64,000 bases of DNA, from contig NZ_JAURVN010000002.1 of assembly GCF_030655415.1 (NCBI RefSeq), forward strand, positions 124,001-188,000, read 5' to 3'. Shown here one piece after another: positions 42,291 to 50,935 of this stretch; positions within the stretch are counted from its first letter, which is position 1, and each line of letters opens with the position of its first letter. The stretch comes from Herminiimonas sp. GTDB taxonomy: Bacteria; Pseudomonadota; Gammaproteobacteria; Burkholderiales; Burkholderiaceae. Position numbers and translations under genes: made by a program. The notes beneath the pieces are model-generated. The model saw nothing but the letters and a program-made list of their open reading frames with translations. It was not told the origin of the DNA and made no database searches.

Positions 42291-43808
42291 TCACGCTACG
42301 CGGCGTTCGGCAATACACGTGCTTAATACATTGAAATCGACTGGCTTCACAAGATGGTGATCAAAGCCTGCCTCCATCGCCAGTCTTTTGTCGTTTTCCT
42401 GGCCCCAGCCTGTGAGCGCGATCATTCGAATTTTTTCGCCGCCCGGCAGCTTTCGTATACGGCGCGCCGCTTCGTATCCATCAATGCCAGGCAAACCAAT
42501 ATCAAGCACGATAACACCCGGTAGTACTTCCTTCGCGACCTCTACCGCCTGATATCCATCATAGGCAACGGAGACTGTGTAACCATCGGCTTCAAACAAG
42601 GCGCACAATGTATCGCAGGCATCTTGATTATCGTCGACGATCAAGATACGCGAGTGTGCACTTTCTTGTGTGAATGATTGTTCTGTCGTTGCGTTTTTTT
42701 CCACACTGCCAATTTCAGATTGCACAACAATCGGCAAGGTGAGTATGAATTCACTGCCATGTCCCAGACCATCGCTTTTTACGTCGATGGTGCCGCCATG
42801 CATTTCAGTAAACTGTTTTGCCAAACTCAGGCCGATACCCAATCCGGATGGTGCCTGGCCTGCCGAGGTTTGTGCCTGCACAAAAATATCGAAGATGCTT
42901 GACAGCGATTCCGCCTCCAGCCCGATACCAAAATCGCGTATCGAGAATATAGCGTTGTTGTCTTCAACTTTAGTGTTAAAAATAATTCGGTTCGGCGTCA
43001 GAGTAAACTTGACCGCATTCGCCAACACGTTCGCCAATGTTTGTACGAGTCGCGCGCGATCTGCTTGCAACAATATCGGCTCGGATGGATAGCTGATTTC
43101 TATCCAATGTTTTCTACTTTCTGCCAGCCCGCCGCATATTTCCATCACGTGCGTTACCGCATCGGACAACATGATAGGCGCAGGCTGCAGCGCAACCTTG
43201 CCGCTGGTGATACGCGCCACATCAAGCAAATCGTCCACCAGTCGCGTCAAATGCACAATTTGGCGCTCAACCACCGCATACGTTTTGGCAACCGGCGCCA
43301 GATCGGGATACAAATGTTTGAGCAAGCCGACCGAGGTACGGATAGGCGCTAATGGATTGCGTAACTCATGACCCAGACTGGCGAGAAATTCATCCTTGCG
43401 GTAATCAGCGTCGTGCACCTGATACTGACGCGTACGCGCACGCAAGGCAGAACGCGCCGCACTTAACAAAGCACTGATGCGTATTGGCCGCTCCAGCAGA
43501 GTCACATTCCCCAAGCTGGTAACCGCATGCTGCACGCTTGAGGAATCTGCACCTCGTTTAGTCATTAACAGAATCGGAATATCGGACCAGGTTGGCTGCG
43601 CATTCACATATTGCATCAAGGGCTGGAGCACCGAAGCGGTCAGTGATTCTTCAACGGTTAGAAGTGCACCGACACCGCGGCCCAGTTCCAGCATCAGTTC
43701 ACTGACATCAGCACAAATGTGGTGCTCTATATCGGACGCGTCGAATACCTGCGCTGCAAGCTTTGCATTTTTTCCTTCTGGCGCATAGATAAGTATCCGT
43801 TTATTCAT
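42291..43808 (-). CDS. Hybrid histidine kinase/response regulator with N-terminal pseudo-receiver-like domain
   Basis: 505 residues, no membrane helix. Residues 1-125 form a receiver-like fold (KRILIYAPEGKNAKLAAQVFDASDIEHHICADVSELM) in which the usual phospho-acceptor Asp position reads GALLTVEES, without Asp. A kinase core follows: FLASLGHELRNPLAPIRTSVGLL, N box LANVLANAVKFT, G boxes IRDFGIGLE and PSGLGIGLSLAK. The C-terminal domain is a true receiver with acceptor Asp in VIVLDIGLPGIDG and lysine in HLVKPVD. It starts 9 bp after the KaiC-like gene stop, so kinase and ATPase are one transcription unit. A KaiC-dependent signal is the likely input, by analogy with cyanobacterial clock kinases. 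Confidence 0.88.
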   Translation of the reverse strand: MNKRILIYAPEGKNAKLAAQVFDASDIEHHICADVSELMLELGRGVGALLTVEESLTASVLQPLMQYVNAQPTWSDIPILLMTKRGADSSSVQHAVTSLGNVTLLERPIRISALLSAARSALRARTRQYQVHDADYRKDEFLASLGHELRNPLAPIRTSVGLLKHLYPDLAPVAKTYAVVERQIVHLTRLVDDLLDVARITSGKVALQPAPIMLSDAVTHVMEICGGLAESRKHWIEISYPSEPILLQADRARLVQTLANVLANAVKFTLTPNRIIFNTKVEDNNAIFSIRDFGIGLEAESLSSIFDIFVQAQTSAGQAPSGLGIGLSLAKQFTEMHGGTIDVKSDGLGHGSEFILTLPIVVQSEIGSVEKNATTEQSFTQESAHSRILIVDDNQDACDTLCALFEADGYTVSVAYDGYQAVEVAKEVLPGVIVLDIGLPGIDGYEAARRIRKLPGGEKIRMIALTGWGQENDKRLAMEAGFDHHLVKPVDFNVLSTCIAERRVA

Positions 43809-43817
43809 GGTTAGCGA

Positions 43818-45326
43818 TCAATCCGACATCAGGTCGGATTTATGGCCGAGGGGATCACCAACATAAGTCGGTACACCAGTCAGTATGCCGTGGAAGCCAC
43901 GCAAAATCGGTCCGATGGAAATACCATCGCGAGTAATAGTCAACTCGCGAATGGTGCGCTCATGTGTGCTCGCCCGTTTTTTGAATACGGAGATCGCCTG
44001 ACGAACTTCTGCCGCATCTTCGAAGTAGCGCAACATAATCACGTTATCGGCCAAGTAGCTAGCATCCACCGAAGTAGTCATATTGCCGCCCAACATCCCG
44101 TGCTGTACGCCCACCAAAATAGTTACAACATTCAATTGGCCCAAGAATGTTAATAGTTCATGCAAATGCGTGGTCAGGAAACGTTCATCCGGCATCGCAT
44201 GCAAGTAACCATTCAAACTGTCGATAACAATGACTTTTGCTTTGTTCAGTCCTTCTTTGCAAACCGCGTCTGAAAATTCACCTGGCGATAATTCGGCCGG
44301 ATCAATTTGCTGAATCGTCAACGCGCCACTATCAACGTAGGGGCGTAAATTTAGGTTGAAGCTGTCTGCCCGATTCAATAATTTATTTTTTGATTCTTCA
44401 AACAAAAACATCGCGGCCCGCTCACCGCGCTGCAAAGCAGCGTATACAATCTGTACGCCTAACGAAGACTTGCCCGTACCGGGAGGTCCTGCCAACAAGG
44501 TGCTCGAGCCTTCTTCTAAACCGCCACCCAACAAGTTATCCAAGGCATCCAAACCTGTAGTTAATTGGTGCTGTGCTTTCTGTACGCGCGTGTCAGACGC
44601 GACTAAGCGCGGATATACCACGATGCCACCACGAATAATCGCATAATCGTGCATGCCACCGCGGAAGGCCTTGCCACGATATTTTGCAATACGGACACGA
44701 CGTCGATCAGCACCATAGTCCTTACTCGAATGCTCAAGTACGATCACACCGTGCGCAATACTGCGCACCTGTAAATCACCATTGAATGCAGTACGATCAT
44801 CGAGAAACATGACGGTGCAAGAACGATTTGAAAAGAACTGCTTTAATGCCAAAACCTGACGACGGTAACGCAAGGAATTCTCTGCTAGCAACTGCAACTC
44901 GGATAATGAGTCGAGTACTACACGCGTGGGCTTGCGCTCATCAATGACAGAAAGAATTAGCTGCGTCGTCGTACTCATCTCTACTTCCGACGGATGAAAC
45001 ATCGTGTACTGTTGGTCTGGCTCGAGAATATTTTCTGAAGGCACAACTTCATGTATATATATTCCATCCATGGACCACCCATGCGATTCAGCAACATCAC
45101 GCAATTCTTCTGCCGTTTCCGCCAGGGTGATGTAGACAACTGACTCGCCCAACCGCACCCCTTCTGCAAGAAAATGCAAAGCTGCCGTGGTCTTGCCGGT
45201 TCCTGGCTCTCCCTCAATCAAATACAAACGATCACGTGTCAAACCGCCACTCAGAATATTGTCGAGTCCCGGAATGCCAGTTGAAAGGACTTTGTCCGAA
45301 TCTAAATTTTTATTATTTTGAATCAT
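43818..45326 (-). CDS. KaiC-like double RecA-domain ATPase
   Basis: The product is 502 residues from the ATG at 45326, which has a perfect GGGAGG ribosome-binding site at 7 bases; the frame runs further upstream without one. Two tandem KaiC domains are present: Walker A GEPGTGKTT (Lys45) and GPPGTGKSS (second half), each with the paired catalytic glutamates (TLAETAEEL and LFEESKN). At the site aligned with the KaiC phospho-pair Ser431-Thr432, it has Ser-Tyr (DASYLADNVIML), judged by eye against KaiC from memory. No kaiA or kaiB lies nearby. Non-cyanobacterial KaiC homologues are linked to stress and signal transduction. Here the partner is the kinase 9 bp downstream. Confidence 0.92.
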   Translation of the reverse strand: MIQNNKNLDSDKVLSTGIPGLDNILSGGLTRDRLYLIEGEPGTGKTTAALHFLAEGVRLGESVVYITLAETAEELRDVAESHGWSMDGIYIHEVVPSENILEPDQQYTMFHPSEVEMSTTTQLILSVIDERKPTRVVLDSLSELQLLAENSLRYRRQVLALKQFFSNRSCTVMFLDDRTAFNGDLQVRSIAHGVIVLEHSSKDYGADRRRVRIAKYRGKAFRGGMHDYAIIRGGIVVYPRLVASDTRVQKAQHQLTTGLDALDNLLGGGLEEGSSTLLAGPPGTGKSSLGVQIVYAALQRGERAAMFLFEESKNKLLNRADSFNLNLRPYVDSGALTIQQIDPAELSPGEFSDAVCKEGLNKAKVIVIDSLNGYLHAMPDERFLTTHLHELLTFLGQLNVVTILVGVQHGMLGGNMTTSVDASYLADNVIMLRYFEDAAEVRQAISVFKKRASTHERTIRELTITRDGISIGPILRGFHGILTGVPTYVGDPLGHKSDLMSD

Positions 45327-45367
45327 GCAACATCCTCCCTTTTTATTTTTTATTCCCTGATTTTCTT

Positions 45368-45386
45368 GACACGCCGTCAGCGTGTC
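45368..45386 (-). other. Hairpin in the leader of the kaiC-like gene
   Basis: GACACGC and GCGTGTC form a perfect 7-bp stem with loop CGTCA on the plus strand, TGACG on the transcript. It lies 42 nt upstream of the start codon, outside the ribosome-binding site. Its role is unknown. Confidence 0.35.
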
Positions 45387-45462
45387 TTCCATCGAGCGCG
45401 GGAAAAACTACGATGCAATGATTTTTCGAGCTACTGGGAAAGCATTGTAATTTTCATCAAAA

Positions 45463-45476
45463 AACGAAATTTCGTT
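45463..45476. promoter_or_regulatory. 14-bp palindrome upstream of the kaiC-like gene
   Basis: AACGAAATTTCGTT is a perfect palindrome 137 bp before the KaiC start. A regulator site is possible; the sequence alone does not identify it. Confidence 0.35.
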
Positions 45477-45560
45477 CGGCGGTGAAGTACCCAGCAGCAT
45501 CTGGCTCGGCTTGTATTGAAATAAATACGAAAAGAGTGGTGAATAATATGAACAGATTTC

Positions 45561-45731
45561 TTAAGTCTGCTGATCGGTAGCCACCGGCAGGAAAGTAAAC
45601 ATGAAAGCAGACAACGACAAAATCCCTGTCAAAACAGCCGCAAAATCAGGCATTACGAAGAACCATGCGGCTGCAGCAAACATCCCAAAAAAAGATAAGG
45701 ATTTAATTAAGTTGATCCAGATTTTTGCCAT
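45561..45731 (-). CDS. Small two-helix membrane protein (tentative)
   Basis: 56 residues from the ATG at 45731, with two hydrophobic stretches (LSFFGMFAAAAWFFVM and FAAVLTGILSLSAFMFTFL). The frame is open to 45875 but the upstream part does not look like a protein start. The ribosome-binding site is weak. No family recognised. It lies alone between the kaiC leader and the PPOX gene. Confidence 0.4.
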   Translation of the reverse strand: MAKIWINLIKSLSFFGMFAAAAWFFVMPDFAAVLTGILSLSAFMFTFLPVATDQQT

Positions 45732-45968
45732 ATGTTCATTAATTTCTTTACAACACTGTGAAATTTTGTAAAAAGTTTTTAGAGTTGCTAATTTATCCAA
45801 ATTGACCCGTAGCAACCATAGGATTTCAGCGCGATCTGCCGTAAGAAAATTCCGACAAAATCCTCCAGTATTCATATGGGACGTACGTGTGCTGGCGCAC
45901 TGAAGTGCAAGCGGCGACGCGCTACCTTGGGCACGTCAGCACATATCCCATGCCTTAAGGAGCGCAAC

Positions 45969-46466
45969 ATGAGTACCCGACATCAAGAACAATTAGCCGC
46001 ATTACGTGACAAGGTAGAAGACGTCAAATTTGGTATGTTCACCACGACCAATCCCGATCTGTCTTTATCCAGCCGTCCCATGACCAGCCAGCAAATCGAT
46101 ACGCAAGGTCAACTCTGGTTTTTTACGTCGGATGAATCTGCTTTCGTTAAAAACCTGCAGGCGCAACCGTCGGTCAATGTAACCTTCGCTAAACCTGAAG
46201 ACAGCTTGTATGTGTCGATATCCGGCCGCGCGATGTTGATTAAGAATCGCGAAAAGGCGGAAGAGTTGTGGAATCCGATGGTGGGCGCGTGGTTCCCGGG
46301 TGGGCTAGATGACCCGCACCTTGCTTTAATCAACGTAGATATTCGTGATGCTGAATATTGGGACAGCGCATCGAGCAAAATGACTCAATTATTTGCGATG
46401 GCCAAAGGCGTGCTGACTGGCCAGCGCCCGAGCGATGTCGGCGAACACGTGGAAATCAAACTCTAA
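45969..46466 (+). CDS. Pyridoxamine 5'-phosphate oxidase family protein (general stress protein 26-like)
   Basis: The product is 165 residues from the ATG at 45969 (AAGGAG upstream; the longer frame to 45876 is not protein-like). The split-barrel FMN-binding pattern is visible: VKFGMFTTTNPDLSLSSRPMTSQQIDTQGQLWFFTSDESAFVKNLQAQPSVNVTFAKPEDSLYVSISGRAMLIKNREKAEELW. WFPGGLDDPHLALINVDIRDAEYWD completes the family signature. Such proteins bind flavin and are induced by stress; the substrate is not known. A terminator follows 47 bp after the stop. Confidence 0.88.
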   Translation: MSTRHQEQLAALRDKVEDVKFGMFTTTNPDLSLSSRPMTSQQIDTQGQLWFFTSDESAFVKNLQAQPSVNVTFAKPEDSLYVSISGRAMLIKNREKAEELWNPMVGAWFPGGLDDPHLALINVDIRDAEYWDSASSKMTQLFAMAKGVLTGQRPSDVGEHVEIKL

Positions 46467-46512
46467 CGTTTTACGATTATTTAATCGATCTTCTGCATTC
46501 GACATCTAGACA

Positions 46513-46554
46513 CAGCGCAGCGGCTCATTCGCGTGCTGCGCTGGATGTTTTTTC
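46513..46554 (+). terminator. Intrinsic terminator after the PPOX gene
   Basis: CAGCGCAGC (46513-46521) pairs with GCTGCGCTG (46535-46543) over a 13-nt loop, followed by a T-run. Confidence 0.8.
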
Positions 46555-46618
46555 TCTATACTGCGAGATTCCCGCACGCATGTGCTGACTTACATCCAAT
46601 CTCGGCTCGCAGCACTGC

Positions 46619-47227
46619 ATGAACGACACTTTCCTCCTGCTCGGCCTGATCAATACTTCATCGTTAGAGATACTCTCATTTACACTCGCAATTGCAATGG
46701 TCTTGCTGAACATCAAGCAATCGCCGTGGGCGTGGCTGTTTGCAATTGCTTCGGCCGGGCTGTATGCGATCGTCTTCTATGAAGCGAAAATTTATGGCGA
46801 CATGGCGCTGCAATTTGTCTTTGTCGCGATTTCGCTATGGGGTTGGTATCAATGGCTGTTCGGCGGTGGTGATCGACAGGGAATTGCCGTTTCGCGCCTG
46901 ACGACAAAAGGCTGGCTCATTGTGGCGGCAACTTGGGCACTAGCTTACGCAATTGTTGCGGCAATCCTGCAAGCATTTACCGATACTGATGTTGTGCATA
47001 TCGACGCATTTCTGACCGCAGGCAGTCTGGTCGCGCAATATCTATTGACGCGCAAGACAATAGAGAACTGGCATCTGTGGATAGGAATCGACCTGCTCTA
47101 CATTGGCCTGTATCTACACAAAGATCTGTACCTCAGCGCCGTCCTGTATGGCTTGTTCGCGATCCTCGCATTGGTCGGCCTGCTCGCCTGGAAAAAATCC
47201 TTCGCTGCAAAGGAATCAATAATATGA
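46619..47227 (+). CDS. PnuC-family vitamin-precursor transporter (PnuC or thiamine-type PnuT)
   Basis: 202 residues with about seven membrane helices. The PnuC signature is present: LLNIKQSPWAWLFAIASAGLYAIVFYEAKIYGDMALQFVFVAISLWGWYQWLFGG, with the W-rich WGWYQW motif, and ENWHLWIGIDLLYIGLYLHKDLYLSAVLYGLFAILALVG near the end. PnuC proteins facilitate uptake of nicotinamide riboside, and the PnuT branch carries thiamine. The next gene, a NadR-like kinase, overlaps by four bases, so the transported molecule is likely trapped by phosphorylation. The convergent TonB receptor has a TPP riboswitch, which tips the reading towards thiamine; sequence alone does not settle it. Confidence 0.9.
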   Translation: MNDTFLLLGLINTSSLEILSFTLAIAMVLLNIKQSPWAWLFAIASAGLYAIVFYEAKIYGDMALQFVFVAISLWGWYQWLFGGGDRQGIAVSRLTTKGWLIVAATWALAYAIVAAILQAFTDTDVVHIDAFLTAGSLVAQYLLTRKTIENWHLWIGIDLLYIGLYLHKDLYLSAVLYGLFAILALVGLLAWKKSFAAKESII

Positions 47228-47754
47228 GCGCGACCATACAACGCATTGCCATACTCGGTGCAGAATCGACAGGAAAATCAACGCTGGCAGCGGCGCTCGC
47301 GGCGCATTATCAAACGGTGTGGGTTGCCGAATATCTGCGTGAATTTGTCGAATCAAAACAACGCACGCCATGGGAAGAGGAACAACTGCCGATCGCCATC
47401 ACGCAACGTGAACGCGAGAAAAAAAGCGAAGCACTTGCGCGTCGTTTTATGTTTTGCGATACCTCGCCGCTGATGACGGTGGTTTATAGTGAACACTATT
47501 TTGGCCAGGCGGATGCGGAGTTGAATGCACTGGCAAGTCTGCATGATTATGCAGCGACCATCGTGACAGCACCCACCACGCCGTGGATACCCGATGGTTT
47601 GCAGCGCGAATCAGACTCTGTACGACAACAAATCCACGCCCGATTACTGCGCAAACTGGATGGCGGTGGCGTTAAGTATTTGCTGGTGGATGGCAGTACG
47701 CAGCAACGGATTTCACAGATAGCGAGCTATCTCGCGCAGCATAAAATCAATTGA
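47224..47754 (+). CDS. NadR-like kinase (AAA ATPase, ribosylnicotinamide kinase-type domain)
   Basis: 176 residues. The P-loop is RIAILGAESTGKSTLAAALAAHYQTVWVAEYLREFVE, which matches the kinase domain of NadR including the YxREF motif. ITQREREKKSEALARRFMFCDTSPLMTVVYSEHYFGQ follows. The start ATG at 47224 overlaps the pnuC stop (ATGA). NadR kinases phosphorylate nicotinamide riboside. Standing alone next to a PnuC-type transporter and a thiamine-regulated receptor, it could phosphorylate the imported vitamin or precursor. The target is an inference. Confidence 0.87.
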   Translation: MSATIQRIAILGAESTGKSTLAAALAAHYQTVWVAEYLREFVESKQRTPWEEEQLPIAITQREREKKSEALARRFMFCDTSPLMTVVYSEHYFGQADAELNALASLHDYAATIVTAPTTPWIPDGLQRESDSVRQQIHARLLRKLDGGGVKYLLVDGSTQQRISQIASYLAQHKIN

Positions 47755-47760
47755 AACTGC

Positions 47761-47798
47761 CAATAAAAAACGCCGCTTGAAAGCGGCGTTTTTTATTG
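47761..47798. terminator. Bidirectional terminator between the NadR-like kinase and the TonB receptor
   Basis: An 18-bp arm (CAATAAAAAACGCCGCTT) pairs perfectly with its reverse complement around GA, with A- and T-runs inside the arms. It serves the two convergent genes. Confidence 0.92.
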
Positions 47799-47810
47799 CG
47801 CGTATAGATT

Positions 47811-50003
47811 TTAGAAATCGAGTTGCGTCGATAAGCGGAACACACGCGGCGCACCTGGAATCAAGTAACCACCAAATGCGTTCGATGCATCGCCCCAATA
47901 GAATTTATTGAAAACGTTATCGACTCCGAAGCGGAAGGTCGTTGCCGTGTTACCAAACTTGGTTGCGTAGCGCGCACCCAGATTCAACACATGATAGCCA
48001 TCGACTTTTTTGTCCAACGATGCAATCTGGCTATTCGGTGCAAAGGTCTTGCTCGTCGAATAAATCCACGTTGCATTCAGTTTTACCGCCGGCATTTGCG
48101 GTAATGCGTAATCCATGTAAATCGCCGATTTGAATTTCGGCACGTTGCCAACGCGCTTGCCTTCGATATCAGGATCGCCGGTGCCTTCTGCCTTGGCTTG
48201 CAATGCGACGAAGCTCGCGCCCAACATAAGGTCACGTGTAGCGCGACCTTGCGCAGCGAATTCAATACCGCGATTAACTTGCTCGCCTGCAGTTACGTAC
48301 GCATCAATTGATGCGGTCGCATCGTCAGACGATGCATGCGCGTATTCGTTATGACGTTTGATCTGGAACAAGGCGGCGGAAACACTCACGTCTGGAGTGA
48401 TGTCTGCTTTAACTCCAAACTCAAGCTGCTTCGACTTGTATGGATCAAGAACAGATTCGGCATTTGACAGACCCGATGGAATTTCTCCACCTGGCTCCAG
48501 GCCTTGCGAAGTGGATGCATAGAAAGACAAGGTCTTGGTTGGGCTGTAGACCAAGGCGACGTTCGGCAAAACGTAGTCGTCATCCGTGGTTCGAATTAAA
48601 CCACCATTTGCATTGAACTGAACGCGCTTCAATTTTGTATAGCGTACGCCGGCATGCAATTTAAACTGCTCATTTAACGCCATTACATCTTGAACAAAGA
48701 CAGATTGCTCTTCTTCTTTACGACGTAGTCCTACTGGATTGGTTGGCTGCAGAACCAAATCTCTTTGTGGCGTTGTATAGATATTGCCTTGTAAATTACC
48801 GACTGTCGGATTGAATAAATAATCAGCAAAATTGTCTCTTCTGTTAAGCGTAGACAAACCGGTTGTCAATTCATGGCCAATACTGCCTGTCGCAAACTTA
48901 CCTTGCAACATAGCTTGCGTCGTCATGACAGACCGTTTGTCATTGTCCCTACGCAGGTCATACAGTCCAAAGTCGCCATTTGAGCAATAGCCGAAATTTA
49001 AAACTTCTCCGGGAGTTGCACATCCTGAAGATAGCGCAACTGCATCATCACGACGCAATTCGAATTTGTTTGCCTGCAGCGTAGTGCGCCAATTGTCATT
49101 CAACTCGTATTCGAATTTGACGCCCAGATTATTGGTGTCATCAGTAACCGGCAAACTCCAGGTCTGATTATTCAACATGGTTTTGCCGCTCACGCCGGTC
49201 GGCAAGCGCTGATCCAGACCAAGTAATTGAAAGCCTGGCACGGTCAGTTGCGACTTGTGCTGATAATCCATATCGACCGACAGCAAGGCGCGCGAGCTCA
49301 ATCGCCAGTCGAACGCACCTGATACAAACTTGCGATCGCCATTCGATCCCTGCACATAGGACTTGGTATCTTCTGCCGCTGCGTTGATGCGATAGCCGAA
49401 TACGCCATTGTCCGAACGGCCACCAAGATCGATAGCGCCGTAGATCGAGCCGCGCTCGCGCACTTCAAACGTTACCGAACGCAAAGGCGCATCGGTTGGA
49501 CGCTTGGTCACATAATTCAAAATGCCGCCTGAAGACGCAATGCCGGCTTGCAAACCAGCCAGGCCTTTGAGGATTTCCAAGCGCTCTTTGTTTTCCATCG
49601 GGATAGCGGAATGCGCAAGAATCACCATGCCATCCTTGCGATAGTTGCTTCCCATATCGAGAGTAAATCCGCGGATCGCAAACCAATCTGACAAACCCAC
49701 CGCGTTGTATGAGTTCTGCACGCTGGCATCGTACTTCACTGCGTCGGTCGCGGTGCGGATGCTGCGTTCCTGCATTTGTTCGTGAGTGATGACGCTGATG
49801 GACGCGGGGGTTTCGCGCAGCGGCGCTTCTGAAAAACCACCGACGCTCGCATTGCGTGCGATGCCATCGACCGGCCCCGAGGTGACGACCACTTCAGGCA
49901 AAACGTTATCGGAATTGTCAGCGGTCTGTGCAAAAGCAGCAGGCGCAAACGCGCAGGCAACAGCCAAAGCAATCAGTTTGTGACGGGAAGGAAATGCGGA
50001 CAT
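47811..50003 (-). CDS. TonB-dependent outer-membrane receptor under TPP control
   Basis: 730 residues from the ATG at 50003, which gives a signal peptide (HKLIALAVACAFAPAAFAQ); the frame is open ten codons further. The plug domain has LRETPASISVITHEQMQERSIRTATDAVKYDASVQ, and the barrel ends APRVFRLSTQLDF with the terminal Phe. It resembles TonB-dependent siderophore receptors, but the TPP riboswitch in its leader predicts thiamine or a thiamine precursor as cargo. TonB receptors with TPP riboswitches are known as candidate thiamine transporters. The PnuC-family transporter and kinase that converge on it would take over at the inner membrane. Confidence 0.9.
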   Translation of the reverse strand: MSAFPSRHKLIALAVACAFAPAAFAQTADNSDNVLPEVVVTSGPVDGIARNASVGGFSEAPLRETPASISVITHEQMQERSIRTATDAVKYDASVQNSYNAVGLSDWFAIRGFTLDMGSNYRKDGMVILAHSAIPMENKERLEILKGLAGLQAGIASSGGILNYVTKRPTDAPLRSVTFEVRERGSIYGAIDLGGRSDNGVFGYRINAAAEDTKSYVQGSNGDRKFVSGAFDWRLSSRALLSVDMDYQHKSQLTVPGFQLLGLDQRLPTGVSGKTMLNNQTWSLPVTDDTNNLGVKFEYELNDNWRTTLQANKFELRRDDAVALSSGCATPGEVLNFGYCSNGDFGLYDLRRDNDKRSVMTTQAMLQGKFATGSIGHELTTGLSTLNRRDNFADYLFNPTVGNLQGNIYTTPQRDLVLQPTNPVGLRRKEEEQSVFVQDVMALNEQFKLHAGVRYTKLKRVQFNANGGLIRTTDDDYVLPNVALVYSPTKTLSFYASTSQGLEPGGEIPSGLSNAESVLDPYKSKQLEFGVKADITPDVSVSAALFQIKRHNEYAHASSDDATASIDAYVTAGEQVNRGIEFAAQGRATRDLMLGASFVALQAKAEGTGDPDIEGKRVGNVPKFKSAIYMDYALPQMPAVKLNATWIYSTSKTFAPNSQIASLDKKVDGYHVLNLGARYATKFGNTATTFRFGVDNVFNKFYWGDASNAFGGYLIPGAPRVFRLSTQLDF

Positions 50004-50087
50004 ATTTTGCTCACTCAATCGCGTTATGGACAAACGTGCGAAGGAACGAACAAAGAATCTCTGGCGGAATAAAAACCTTGAGGTGCT

Positions 50088-50174
50088 TTGCGCTTCCCTA
50101 CGCTGGCATTATCCAGGTCAGGTTCAAGGGTTTCATCTCACCCGAAGACGTTTGTCTTCAGGACCCCTAGCGTG
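50088..50174 (-). promoter_or_regulatory. TPP riboswitch (THI element) of the TonB receptor gene
   Basis: Read on the minus strand, the segment holds ACGCTAGGGGTCC, an interrupted stem-loop with GTCTTC, GGGTGAGATGAAACCCTTGA, then ACCTGACCTGGATAATGCC and AGCGTAGGGAAGCG. These are the conserved blocks of the thiamine pyrophosphate riboswitch in the right order (GTGAGA in place of the usual CTGAGA). The element ends about 85 nt before the receptor start codon, leaving room for an expression platform. It predicts repression when TPP is high. Confidence 0.93.
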
Positions 50175-50441
50175 GAGCGGATACTAACATGGAAAAAGTA
50201 GCGCCCGTAACCGCCTTTTTAACGAAAGTTGTTGCAAATATCGTCGATCTTAACCACGGTCAATTTATGGAAGGCGTACCACTAGCATGGCGTTGGGATT
50301 ATCCAACACCACGCTGACGAGATAGTTTGGGAATAGTAAAGAGAAGGACGCGTGATGAATCAAGACCTTGATTCATCACTTAAGGTGCCGCGACTGCCCG
50401 GATTGTTGCTAACAATGATTAGTCAAGGCTATCAAGAAAAC
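50175..50441. other. Region between the TPP riboswitch and the FPASDP-protein gene
   Basis: 267 bp without a gene. It contains two strong inverted repeats. One at 50284-50315 has 13 pairs as minus-strand RNA if two G-U wobbles are counted. The other, at 50352-50379, has arms of 12 to 13 bp (GTGATGAATCAAG and its complement). Neither is followed by a T-run. Confidence 0.5.
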
Positions 50442-50930
<489 letters not shown>

Positions 50931-50935
50931 TTACC

